Part shown: positions 8,498-15,644 of the stretch, one piece after another
How positions within the stretch are numbered: the stretch's first letter is position 1
How the letters are laid out: each line of letters starts with the position of its first letter
Assembly: GCA_022706865.1 (NCBI GenBank)
Contig: JAKJBT010000018.1
Coordinates: 1 to 22,909, forward strand
Direction: 5' to 3'
Length of the DNA stretch: 22,909 bases
Source: Bacillota bacterium
GTDB lineage: Bacteria; Bacillota_A; Clostridia; Lutisporales; Lutisporaceae
Position numbers and translations under genes: made by a program
Notes under the pieces: generated by a model
What the model saw: only the letters and a program-made list of their open reading frames with translations
The model's database searches: none
Told to the model about the DNA's origin: nothing

Positions 8498-8710
8498 ATG
8501 ACAAAGCTGGATATGATCAGTCAAATTGCAGATTTAAAGGAAATAGACTACAAAAACACACTGGCAATAACAAGTATAATTGAGCTTCTGATAGAAAAGG
8601 GCATCCTTGACAGCAGTGAAGTAGCGGCAAAGGCACAGTATCTGGAAGACCAGACTCTGTCTGAAATCAGGAGGAACAACAGATTCGGAATCAGAACCGA
8701 CTTCCGTTAA
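8498..8710 (+). CDS. Small protein of unknown function, 70 residues
   Basis: I do not recognise this family. The protein is predicted to be mostly helical, soluble and charged, with no cysteines, no signal peptide and no membrane segment. It begins MTKLDMISQIADLKEIDYKN and ends in a basic and polar tail (SEIRRNNRFGIRTDFR). The start at 8498 is chosen for ACAGGGGG seven bases upstream. An in-frame ATG at 8423 would add 25 low-complexity residues and has a ribosome site too far away. A strong hairpin follows the stop. It stands alone between the EBP1 gene and proS, divergent from the first and convergent with the second, so context does not tell its role. Confidence 0.75.
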   Translation: MTKLDMISQIADLKEIDYKNTLAITSIIELLIEKGILDSSEVAAKAQYLEDQTLSEIRRNNRFGIRTDFR

Positions 8711-8733
8711 CGGATATGGAAAAGCATAAAATG

Positions 8734-8771
8734 AATGGGATGTATATCAATACGCCGATATACATCCCATT
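8734..8771. terminator. Bidirectional hairpin between the small gene and proS
   Basis: A perfect 15-bp inverted repeat, AATGGGATGTATATC (8734-8748) with GATATACATCCCATT (8757-8771), has an 8-base loop. It lies between two convergent genes. An outer repeat, AAAAGCAT/ATGCTTTT (8720-8727, 8783-8790), extends the symmetry. The T run is weak, so terminator function is likely but not certain. Confidence 0.75.
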
Positions 8772-8777
8772 TGTCAC

Positions 8778-10223
8778 TTAATATGCTTTTGCCGCATACA
8801 CCATTTTTTCCGCCTTGCCTCCGCAGATCAGGCATTTATCCCCTACATGCTCCTGATGGAAGGGTATGCACCTTATTGTAGCGGCGGTTTCATCCTTGAG
8901 CTTATCCTCGCATTCCTTGCTGCCGCACCACATTGTCTTCACGAAACCCGGTGTCTCCTGCATTATTCTCTTGAATTCTTCATAATCCGTAGTGGTATAG
9001 GTCTTTTCCTCCCTGTTCTTCAGTGCCTTGTCGAACATTGTGGTATGAATATCATCAAGCAATTTGGAAATAGTCTCTGTAAGATTATCCATGGATACGG
9101 TGAATTTCTCCAGGGTATCCCTTCTGGCTATTGTAACCTGGTTGTTTTCTATGTCTCTGGGACCGATCTCCATCCTTACGGGAACACCCTTCATCTCCCA
9201 CTCGTTGAACTTCCAGCCGGGACTGTAGGTATCCCTGTCATCCATTTCAACCCTGAAGCTCTTCTCCAGCTCCTCTTTTACCGCTTTTGCCTTATCCAGC
9301 ACCCCTTCCTTGTGGAAAGCTATTGGAATAATTACAACCTGTATCGGGGCAACTCTCGGAGGCATTACAAGACCCCTGTTGTCTCCATGGACCATTATGA
9401 TTCCTCCGATAAGCCTTGTGGATATCCCCCAGGAGGTGCTGTAAGCATACTTAAGCACGCCATCCTTATCCAGGAATTTTATATCAAACATCTTTGAGAA
9501 ATGCTGTGCCAGATTATGTGATGTACCCGCCTGCAAGGCTTTTCCGTCATGCATCATCGCTTCCATCGTATAAGTACGGAGAGCCCCTGCGAATTTTTCC
9601 TTTTCACTCTTTTGTCCAAGTATCACAGGCATCGCCAGTTCGTCTTCCGCAACCTGCCTGTATATTTCCAGTATCATTAAGGTTTCCCTCTGGGCATCCT
9701 CCTCATCTGCATGCACCGTATGGCCTTCCTGCCATAGGAACTCGGCCGTCCTGAGGAAGGGCCTTGTAGTCTTTTCCCATCGAACAACATTGCACCACTG
9801 GTTTATCAGCAGGGGAAGATCCCTGTATGATTGCACCCACCTGGAATACATATCGCAAATTATGGTCTCCGAGGTCGGCCTGATGAACAATCTCTCGGTA
9901 AGCTCCTCATTGCCTCCGTGGGTAACCCACAGCACCTCGGGAGCAAATCCCTCAAAGTGATCAGCTTCCTTTTTCAGATAGCTTTCCGGTATCAAAAGCG
10001 GAAAGTAAGCATTCTTGTGCCCTGTAGCCTTGAACCTTCTGTCGGCTACTCTCTGAATTCCTTCCCATACTCCATATCCATAGGGCTTTATTACCATGCA
10101 CCCCTTTACAGGAGCATAGTCAACCATATCCGTCTTTAAAATGACATCAGTATACCACTGGGAAAAATCCTCTTCCATCGGGGTAATCTCTTTTACAAAT
10201 TCCTGCTGCTTCTTATCAGCCAT
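8778..10223 (-). CDS. proS: Prolyl-tRNA synthetase, short (archaeal/eukaryal-like) type
   Basis: This class II synthetase charges tRNA-Pro. At 481 residues it is the short form without the editing insertion found in the long bacterial ProRS. Motif 2 is in RWEKTTRPFLRTAEFLWQEG. The motif 3 region includes GGIIMVHGDNRGLVMPP. A C-terminal zinc-type segment has CGSKEC and CLICGGK, and the chain ends in the tyrosine-terminated tail typical of this class (YAAKAY). The start at 10223 has AAGGAGAG-like bases upstream. It is a single gene behind its own T-box leader. No YbaK-like editing protein is in this window, and a free-standing one would be expected elsewhere if mischarging is to be corrected. 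Confidence 0.96.
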   Translation of the reverse strand: MADKKQQEFVKEITPMEEDFSQWYTDVILKTDMVDYAPVKGCMVIKPYGYGVWEGIQRVADRRFKATGHKNAYFPLLIPESYLKKEADHFEGFAPEVLWVTHGGNEELTERLFIRPTSETIICDMYSRWVQSYRDLPLLINQWCNVVRWEKTTRPFLRTAEFLWQEGHTVHADEEDAQRETLMILEIYRQVAEDELAMPVILGQKSEKEKFAGALRTYTMEAMMHDGKALQAGTSHNLAQHFSKMFDIKFLDKDGVLKYAYSTSWGISTRLIGGIIMVHGDNRGLVMPPRVAPIQVVIIPIAFHKEGVLDKAKAVKEELEKSFRVEMDDRDTYSPGWKFNEWEMKGVPVRMEIGPRDIENNQVTIARRDTLEKFTVSMDNLTETISKLLDDIHTTMFDKALKNREEKTYTTTDYEEFKRIMQETPGFVKTMWCGSKECEDKLKDETAATIRCIPFHQEHVGDKCLICGGKAEKMVYAAKAY

Positions 10224-10264
10224 ATTAATCTCTCCTTATCTGAAATTGAAATGAACAATACAAT

Positions 10265-10507
10265 AAAAAAACTTCGCCACATGAAAGGGACGAAGTTTTA
10301 CTCGCGGTACCACCCTATTTGAACATACGCCATTATACATATATTCCTCTTCAGCCTTTAACGCAGGCATACGGTGGGAGTTCATCCCCGGCTTGGAGGT
10401 TGGGTTCGATAAAAGTCATCCTGGAAAGCATCTCAGCTGTCAAGCTTTCCTCTCTTAAGGCAGCTTATTATCTACTATTCCTCTTCATTGCTTTTGTTCT
10501 TTAAATT
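10265..10507 (-). promoter_or_regulatory. T-box leader of proS
   Basis: The conserved T-box AGGGTGGTACCGCGA lies on the minus strand at 10302-10316. It is followed by the terminator AAACTTCGTCCC...GTGGCGAAGTTT with a T run (10265-10299). The TGGT bulge pairs with ACCA, fitting the A discriminator base of tRNA-Pro. The upstream part has the AAGAGAGG segment and long pairing arms expected of stem I. A CCC/CCA triplet in GAACCCAACC (minus, about 10397-10406) is a candidate proline specifier. I did not fold the stem to prove it. Confidence 0.94.
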
Positions 10508-10513
10508 AAACTT

Positions 10514-10542
10514 ATTATATATTATGGTATTTTGCATGTCAA
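10514..10542 (-). promoter_or_regulatory. Consensus sigma-A promoter of proS
   Basis: On the minus strand, TTGACA (10537-10542), exactly 17 bases and TATAAT (10514-10519) match both hexamers perfectly. The start would be near 10507, at the head of the T-box leader. Such a strong promoter fits a gene controlled mainly by attenuation. Confidence 0.92.
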
Positions 10543-10569
10543 TATACTCATCCTTCTGCTATTGTGCAG

Positions 10570-10598
10570 TTGAATGTAGGGAATGAAAATAGTAGTAT
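10570..10598 (+). promoter_or_regulatory. Candidate sigma-A promoter of the EBP2 gene
   Basis: TTGAAT (10570-10575), 17 bases and TAGTAT (10593-10598) lie about 40 bases before the EBP2 start. The -10 box matches only four of six bases, so this is tentative. Confidence 0.4.
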
Positions 10599-10637
10599 AT
10601 ACATATAGATAGAAATTCTTCACAAGGAAGTGTTCAT

Positions 10638-12050
10638 ATGTCTGATAAAAATGAAATGAATGATATCGATATATTTGACACAGAATGCGGGGAGCTGCTT
10701 AAACTGGTACTTGACGGTATAAATGATGCAATCTGTGTAGTGGACATCAACTGCATAACCAGGTACTGGAACAAGGCTGCCGAAAAGCTTTATCAGATCG
10801 ACCGGGAAAGTATAATTAACAGGCATATTAAAGAATTCTTCCCTAATTCATTACTTCCCAGGATCATTAAGGAAAAAAAGGCTTATGACAATATTTACAA
10901 CAATCCAAAAGAAGGCTGTTACAATGTCATTAGTGCTTCGCCGCTGTATATGAACGGCCGTTTGGTCGGAGGCATAAGCCTGGACCGGGATGCCACAGAG
11001 TTCATAAAAACCTCCGAGCTGTTGGTGAAAGCCCAGTCCAATCTTAATGTACTGGAGCATGAAATATCAATAATCAATAAGAACAGGTACTCATTTTCAC
11101 AGATTCTCGGTAACAATAGAGCCCTCAGGGACAGCATCAGGCTGGCAAGAGATATTTCAAGATCGAATATCAATGTTCTGATAACCGGTGAGAGCGGTAC
11201 CGGCAAGGAGCTGTTCGCCCGCGCAATTCATATGGAAAGCAACCGGGAAGGTTATTTTGTACCCATTAACTGCAGTGCCATTCCTAACGAATTAATTGAA
11301 AGCGAGCTTTTCGGATACGCGGCAGGAGCCTTCACCGGTGCTCTGAAAACCGGCAAGATCGGTAAAATGGAACTGGCCAATAACGGTACACTTTTTCTTG
11401 ATGAGATAGGGGACATGCCGCTGAGTATGCAGCCGAAAATACTCAGGGTCCTTGAAAATGGAGAAATGACCAAAATAGGCAGTGAAAAAACCATAAAGAC
11501 TAATATTAGAATCATTACTGCCACTAACAAGAATTTATCGGAAATGGTAGAAGCCGGATTGTTCAGAAAAGACCTTTACTACAGGCTTAACTCAGTTGTT
11601 ATAAACCTTCCTCCTTTGAGAGAAAGGAAGGATGATATACCATTGCTTGTAAACAGATTCATTGAGGATTACTGTATGGAATACGGGATTAATATTCTGG
11701 GCATTACTCCTGAGGTTTTGGATAGCTTTGTTAATCACAGCTGGGAAGGAAATATCAGAGAATTGAAAAATGTCATCGAGAGAATAGTTGTACTGGCAAG
11801 AAACTCCAATACCGGAGTGATTGATGCTTCTTTTCTGCCGCAGAGCCTTGGAGGAATCAGAAAACCTATCCCCGCCGCAAAGCAGGACAGCATATATGAC
11901 CTGAATACAATACTGGAGAACGCCGAAAGAGAAGCCTTGATAAATGTCATGAGGATATCCGGAGGCAATAAGGCACATTGTGCAAAACTTCTGAATATAC
12001 CGAGAAGCACCTTGTACTTCAAGCTGAAGAAGCATAATCTGGAAAAATAA
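10638..12050 (+). CDS. Sigma-54-dependent activator, PAS-AAA+-Fis (EBP2)
   Basis: This 470-residue enhancer-binding protein has a single PAS sensor (about 20-120, with the DGINDAICVVDINCITRYWN opening typical of PAS), a short linker helix and an AAA+ domain from about 155. The AAA+ domain has Walker A GESGTGKE (184-191), GAFTGA (230-235) and Walker B FLDEIGDMP. A Fis-type helix-turn-helix is at the end (HCAKLLNIPRSTLYFKLKKH). No GAF or receiver domain is present, unlike EBP1, so the signal is probably a small ligand or redox state sensed by PAS. The start has AAGGAAG seven bases upstream. It lies directly upstream of the operators and the sigma-54 promoter of the dehydrogenase/AOR2 operon, which it most likely activates. 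Confidence 0.95.
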   Translation: MSDKNEMNDIDIFDTECGELLKLVLDGINDAICVVDINCITRYWNKAAEKLYQIDRESIINRHIKEFFPNSLLPRIIKEKKAYDNIYNNPKEGCYNVISASPLYMNGRLVGGISLDRDATEFIKTSELLVKAQSNLNVLEHEISIINKNRYSFSQILGNNRALRDSIRLARDISRSNINVLITGESGTGKELFARAIHMESNREGYFVPINCSAIPNELIESELFGYAAGAFTGALKTGKIGKMELANNGTLFLDEIGDMPLSMQPKILRVLENGEMTKIGSEKTIKTNIRIITATNKNLSEMVEAGLFRKDLYYRLNSVVINLPPLRERKDDIPLLVNRFIEDYCMEYGINILGITPEVLDSFVNHSWEGNIRELKNVIERIVVLARNSNTGVIDASFLPQSLGGIRKPIPAAKQDSIYDLNTILENAEREALINVMRISGGNKAHCAKLLNIPRSTLYFKLKKHNLEK

Positions 12051-12068
12051 TTATACACCATCAGAAAC

Positions 12069-12082
12069 GTCAATACACTGAC
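12069..12082. promoter_or_regulatory. Operator site 1 (GTCA-N6-TGAC)
   Basis: GTCAATACACTGAC is one of three matching palindromes upstream of the -24/-12 promoter. Its centre is 20 bp from that of site 2. It is probably an upstream activating sequence for EBP2. Confidence 0.72.
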
Positions 12083-12088
12083 ATTTGT

Positions 12089-12102
12089 GTCAATGTGCTG
12101 AC
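12089..12102. promoter_or_regulatory. Operator site 2 (GTCA-N6-TGAC)
   Basis: GTCAATGTGCTGAC shares GTCAAT and TGAC with sites 1 and 3. Its centre is 42 bp from site 3, about four helical turns, so the sites lie on one face of the DNA. Confidence 0.72.
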
Positions 12103-12129
12103 GTTTTTCTTATATAAAATTTACGTTAC

Positions 12130-12145
12130 TGTCAATATATTGACA
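12130..12145. promoter_or_regulatory. Operator site 3, perfect 16-bp palindrome
   Basis: TGTCAATATATTGACA is a perfect palindrome and the best copy of the shared motif. Its centre lies about 50 bp upstream of the -24 element and about 75-80 bp upstream of the predicted start. That is a usual distance for an enhancer-binding-protein site. Confidence 0.78.
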
Positions 12146-12186
12146 CATGCGTATACAAGCTCTAGTAAAATGAACCGTTTCCTGGG

Positions 12187-12204
12187 TTGGCATGCAAATT
12201 GCTA
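12187..12204 (+). promoter_or_regulatory. Sigma-54 (-24/-12) promoter of the dehydrogenase/AOR2 operon
   Basis: TTGGCATGCAAATTGCTA has TGGCAT at -24 and TTGCT at -12, with exactly 10 bases between GG and GC. Transcription would start near 12215, about 25 bases before the first ATG. No sigma-A promoter is evident between EBP2 and the operon. Confidence 0.92.
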
Positions 12205-12239
12205 TGTAATATTTTTAATTAGAGAAAGGGGGAATTCCT

Positions 12240-12545
12240 ATGAGGATTGAGCAACATCCAATCATCACATTCAACAAAGGCAGAAAAATACAGTTCACAT
12301 TCGACGGAAAGATTTATGAAGGATACGAAGGTGAACCAATTGCAGCCGCTCTGCATGATGCCGGGATAAGGGTCCTGGGCCATAGCCACAGGCTTGGAAG
12401 GCCCAGAGGTTTTTATTGTGCAATTGGCAATTGTTCCTCCTGCCTTATGGTAGTGGATGGCAAACCTAATGTAAGGGTTTGCGTGGAAAAGCTCAAGGAA
12501 GGAATGGTAGTGGAGACTCAGATAGGAAGGGGGGAAATCAAGTGA
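12240..12545 (+). CDS. [2Fe-2S] ferredoxin-like subunit of an FAD amine/amino-acid dehydrogenase
   Basis: This small subunit of 101 residues has the plant-type [2Fe-2S] fold variant found in the alpha or small chains of hydrogen cyanide synthase, opine oxidase, sarcosine oxidase and archaeal proline dehydrogenase. The cluster ligands are Cys60-x4-Cys65-x2-Cys68 and Cys81 (CAIGNCSSC...VC). The GEPIAAALHDAGIRVLGHS and RPRGFYCAIGNCSSC segments are typical. It passes electrons inside the complex. The start has AAAGGGGG upstream. It is the first gene of the sigma-54 operon, and its TGA overlaps the GTG start of the next gene. Confidence 0.92.
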   Translation: MRIEQHPIITFNKGRKIQFTFDGKIYEGYEGEPIAAALHDAGIRVLGHSHRLGRPRGFYCAIGNCSSCLMVVDGKPNVRVCVEKLKEGMVVETQIGRGEIK

Positions 12546-13636
12546 TACATACAGATATAGCTATAGTAGGAGGAGGACCTGCCGGACTGCGTGCAGCCAT
12601 AATGGCAGCGGAATCCGGCGCAAAAGTTATAATCATCGACAGGAACAGCCAGTTGGGCGGACAGTTGATAAAACAAACTCATATGTTTTTTGGTTCCCAG
12701 AAGCAATATGCCTCGAAAAGGGGTATAGATATTGCAAACATCCTGATATCTGAATTGGACAAATATAAGGATAATATCACCGTCATGCTTGATTCAACAG
12801 TAATAGGACTGTATGAGGACAGAGTCCTGACTGTTGATCAGGGAGGCAAATATATAAAAATAAAACCGAATACTATAATTATTGCTACAGGCGCTTCAGA
12901 AAAATTCCAGGCTTTCCCCAATAATGATTTACCCGGCATATACGGAGCAGGAGCCGTGCAGACATTAATGAATGTCTATGGAGTAGCTCCCGGAGATAGC
13001 GTATTTATGGTCGGAGCAGGCAATATAGGGCTCATTGTAAGCTATCAGCTTATGCAGGCAGGAATACAAGTAAAAGGTGTAATATGCAGAGGCCCGAAAT
13101 TCGGCGGTTATGCAGTACATGCTTCAAAGCTGAAAAGACTTGGTGTTCCTGTAATGCCTTCCCACAAAGTCGTATATGCCCATGGTAAGGATAAGCTGGA
13201 AAAAATCACACTGATAAAGCTCGACGAAAATAAAAAAGAAATCCCCGGTACCGAGTTTGATATAGAAGTTGATGTGCTGTGTATTGCAACGGGGCTGACC
13301 CCGCTGGCAGAGCTTCTATGGCAGATGGGCTGTGAGATGAAGTATATTTCAGAGTTAAGCGGTCATGTTCCCCTTAGGGACAAAAACCTAATGACCAGCC
13401 TTGACGGTATTTATGTTGCCGGAGACGTTGCCGGTATCGAAGAGGCAAGCAGTGCTATGGTTGAAGGAGCACTGGCCGGCTTGTGCGCTGCAAAGGCAGC
13501 CGGTTATATTCATCCGGATTATGAAGCCCTTGTAGAGGACTGTCACAAACAGCTTTATGATTTACGTTCAGGCCCTGAAGGTGAAGCAATCCGTAAAGGT
13601 CTTTCCAAAGCTGAGCTTAAGGAGGTTGGTTTATAA
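12542..13636 (+). CDS. FAD/NAD(P)-binding oxidoreductase subunit (HcnB / proline dehydrogenase alpha-like)
   Basis: This flavoprotein of 364 residues has two nucleotide-binding folds. An N-terminal FAD site is at IAIVGGGPAGLRAA, a second GAGNIG dinucleotide site lies near the middle, and the late FAD motif YVAGDVAGIEEASSAMVEG follows. It is related to the alpha subunits of opine oxidase, hydrogen cyanide synthase and archaeal L-proline dehydrogenase. I chose GTG at 12542, which overlaps the preceding TGA by GTGA and has AAGGGGGG upstream. The longer frame from 12479 lies inside the previous gene. In relatives this chain usually continues into a BFD-type Fe-S domain. Here that part is a separate gene, which begins at the last base of this one. 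Confidence 0.92.
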   Translation: MIHTDIAIVGGGPAGLRAAIMAAESGAKVIIIDRNSQLGGQLIKQTHMFFGSQKQYASKRGIDIANILISELDKYKDNITVMLDSTVIGLYEDRVLTVDQGGKYIKIKPNTIIIATGASEKFQAFPNNDLPGIYGAGAVQTLMNVYGVAPGDSVFMVGAGNIGLIVSYQLMQAGIQVKGVICRGPKFGGYAVHASKLKRLGVPVMPSHKVVYAHGKDKLEKITLIKLDENKKEIPGTEFDIEVDVLCIATGLTPLAELLWQMGCEMKYISELSGHVPLRDKNLMTSLDGIYVAGDVAGIEEASSAMVEGALAGLCAAKAAGYIHPDYEALVEDCHKQLYDLRSGPEGEAIRKGLSKAELKEVGL

Positions 13637-14400
13637 TGCTTGAAAGAACCGGTGTGCCTACAAAAGAGAATATCGAAAGTGTAACACCTTCGAAGGAGAG
13701 GTTGTCAAAAGGTCCGGTAGCAATTATTGAGTGCTTTCAGGAAATACCCTGCAATCCCTGTTATACATCCTGTAAGAAAGGCGCGATAAAAGAGCTGATA
13801 GATATTAATGACCGTCCGATATTGGATCCTGAAAAATGCAACGGCTGCGGCGTTTGTATAAGCAATTGTCCGGGGCTTGCGATTTTTGTAGTTGACGAAT
13901 CTTATTCCGAGACTGAAGCTCTGGTAAAGATACCCTATGAGTTTTTACCATTGCCTGAAGAAGGAAGCTTCGTTACAGGTTTGGACAGAGAAGGAAAACC
14001 CGTATGCAGGGCAAAGGTTGAAAAGGTTCTGAATGCAAAAGCACAGGACAGAACTCCTGTAGTATCTTTGATAGTTCCAAAAGAGCTTTCTATGACTGTA
14101 AGGTTTTTGAGCCTTAATGACCATTACAGCGATAATACTATAGTCTGCAGATGTGAAGAAATTACTCTGGGCGAAATAAGAGAATATATAAGACGCGGAT
14201 ATCAAAGCCTTGAGGAGATAAAAAGAATAAGCCGATGCGGCATGGGTCCGTGTCAGGGAAGAACCTGCAGTCAGCTTGTAATGCAGGAACTGGCCTCAGC
14301 TACGGGAAAACGGCTCTCTGAAATTCAAATGTCCGCATTCAGGCCGCCGACAGTACCGATTAAATTAGGTCAACTGGTTGGAGGTGATGATCATGAATAA
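13636..14400 (+). CDS. Fe-S electron-transfer subunit with two [4Fe-4S]-type motifs and a BFD-like domain
   Basis: The protein has 254 residues. The N-terminal half has two cysteine groups, Cys33/39/42/46 (CNPCYTSC) and the classical Cys68-x2-Cys71-x2-Cys74-x3-Cys78 followed by Pro. The C-terminal half is the BFD-like [2Fe-2S] domain seen at the end of the alpha subunits of sarcosine oxidase and proline dehydrogenase (CRCEEITLGEI at 171-181, then CGMGPCQGRTC at 201-211). Its ATG overlaps the previous TAA as TAATG, so translation is coupled. It looks like the tail of a normally fused alpha subunit, with an added ferredoxin domain that may lead electrons towards ferredoxin rather than oxygen or quinone. 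Confidence 0.9.
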   Translation: MLERTGVPTKENIESVTPSKERLSKGPVAIIECFQEIPCNPCYTSCKKGAIKELIDINDRPILDPEKCNGCGVCISNCPGLAIFVVDESYSETEALVKIPYEFLPLPEEGSFVTGLDREGKPVCRAKVEKVLNAKAQDRTPVVSLIVPKELSMTVRFLSLNDHYSDNTIVCRCEEITLGEIREYIRRGYQSLEEIKRISRCGMGPCQGRTCSQLVMQELASATGKRLSEIQMSAFRPPTVPIKLGQLVGGDDHE

Positions 14401-15541
14401 AACTGCAAGTGTAGTAATAATAGGCGGAGGTATTTCCGGCTGCGCAATAGCTTATACCCTGGCCAAAAAAGGTGTAAAGGATATTGTCGTAATCGAAAGG
14501 GATTATCTTAGCAGCGGTGCTACGGGAAGATGCGGAGCCGGTGTCCGTATGCAGTGGGGTACCGAAATGAACTGCAAGCTGGCGAAGTACAGTATAGAAT
14601 TCTTTGAAAGAGCGAACGAAGAGCTGGACTATGAATATGATATTGAGTTCAAACAGGGAGGATATCTCATAGTTGCTTCTACGGAAAAAGAAGTCAACCA
14701 GTTCAAGAAAAACATTGCTTTGCAAAACAGCCTGGGCATCCCTTCAAGATTGTTGACTCCCAAAGAAGCTAAGGAAATAGTTCCTCATATGGATGAAACA
14801 AAGATTATTGCCGCCACCTTCAACCCTAAGGACGGGCACCTTAACCCCTTCCATACTACTCAGGCCTATGCCAATGCAGCAGTCAGACTGGGTGTTGAGA
14901 TAATGAAGTATACAACCGTTACCGGAATCAATGTTGAAAACGGTAAAGTAGTTGGCGTACAGACTGATAAGGGTTATATTTCAACTCCGGTTGTCGTAAA
15001 TGCTGCCGGAGGGTACTCGCAGCTCATTGCAAAAATGGTGGGTATTGATCTGCCGGTATATTCAGAAAGGCATCAGATTCTTGTAACTGAGCCTGTAGCT
15101 CCTATGCAGGGGCCGATGTTTATGTCCTTCTCGCTTAATATATACTGCCAGCAGACACCCCACGGCAGCTTCATAATGGGAAGAGGCGATGCAAATGAGC
15201 CCAGGGATTTGAGAATCACATCCAGCTGGCACTTCATGGAGGAAATGGCCAAGACCTGTACCGAATTGCTGCCTCCTTTAAAGGAATTAAGAGTAGTACG
15301 TCAATGGTCCGGTTTGTATAATATTTCTCCGGACCGTCAGCCGATATACGGACCGGTTAAAGAGGTTGAAGGCTTCTATCTTGCATGCGGTTTCAGCGGA
15401 CACGGCTTTATGTTCGGGCCTGTAACGGGAGTTGTTATAGCTGAGTCCATACTTGGAGAAACTCCCACAATTCCGGTTCATATGCTGGATAAGGACAGAT
15501 TTGAACGCGGAGAACTTTTACTGGAGCCCTCTGTTGTATAA
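14393..15541 (+). CDS. FAD-dependent amine/amino-acid dehydrogenase, catalytic subunit (DAO family)
   Basis: This is the 382-residue catalytic flavoprotein of the D-amino-acid oxidase superfamily, closest in look to sarcosine oxidase beta, HcnC and archaeal proline dehydrogenase beta. The N-terminal FAD motif is VVIIGGGISGCAIAYTLAKK. The SSGATGRCGAGVRMQWG segment lies next to the flavin. RQWSGLYNISPDRQPIYGPV and the C-terminal ACGFSGHGFMFGP complete the family pattern. It oxidises a C-N bond of an amine or amino acid, but the substrate cannot be told from sequence. The start at 14393 has GGAGG eight bases upstream and overlaps the previous gene by 8 bases. A 19-bp hairpin separates it from the ferredoxin/AOR2 pair. 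Confidence 0.92.
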   Translation: MNKTASVVIIGGGISGCAIAYTLAKKGVKDIVVIERDYLSSGATGRCGAGVRMQWGTEMNCKLAKYSIEFFERANEELDYEYDIEFKQGGYLIVASTEKEVNQFKKNIALQNSLGIPSRLLTPKEAKEIVPHMDETKIIAATFNPKDGHLNPFHTTQAYANAAVRLGVEIMKYTTVTGINVENGKVVGVQTDKGYISTPVVVNAAGGYSQLIAKMVGIDLPVYSERHQILVTEPVAPMQGPMFMSFSLNIYCQQTPHGSFIMGRGDANEPRDLRITSSWHFMEEMAKTCTELLPPLKELRVVRQWSGLYNISPDRQPIYGPVKEVEGFYLACGFSGHGFMFGPVTGVVIAESILGETPTIPVHMLDKDRFERGELLLEPSVV

Positions 15542-15563
15542 AAAGAATAATTTATATTAAATT

Positions 15564-15607
15564 TAATGATAAACCAAATAATATTGTCATTATTTGGTTT
15601 ATCATTA
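15564..15607 (+). terminator. Perfect 19-bp hairpin inside the operon
   Basis: TAATGATAAACCAAATAAT (15564-15582) and its exact complement (15589-15607) have a 6-base loop. There is no T run after it. It may be a partial terminator, a transcript-processing site or a stabiliser that sets different mRNA levels for the dehydrogenase part and the ferredoxin/AOR2 part. Confidence 0.7.
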
Positions 15608-15644
15608 TAAATCCAGATCCTAATGTGTTTAAGGAGGTTTTGTA

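Larger units (their letters stand above)
12066..12109 (+). terminator. Terminator of the EBP2 gene built from two operator-like palindromes
   Basis: AACGTCAATACACTGACA and TGTCAATGTGCTGACGTT pair as a stem of 18 positions with only a few mismatches or wobbles around a TTTG loop. A run of five T (TTTTT to 12108) follows. It lies 15 bases after the EBP2 stop. Each arm of the hairpin contains one copy of the GTCA-N6-TGAC palindrome. Confidence 0.82.

Noticed and set aside
8847..9497. Open frame of 216 codons opposite proS
   Set aside because: It falls inside proS and no domain or start signal supports it.
12479..12541. Upstream ATG start for the FAD/NAD subunit
   Set aside because: It lies deep inside the preceding gene. 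The extra residues are that gene's sequence read in another frame, and the GTG at 12542 has a strong ribosome site and a typical GTGA overlap.
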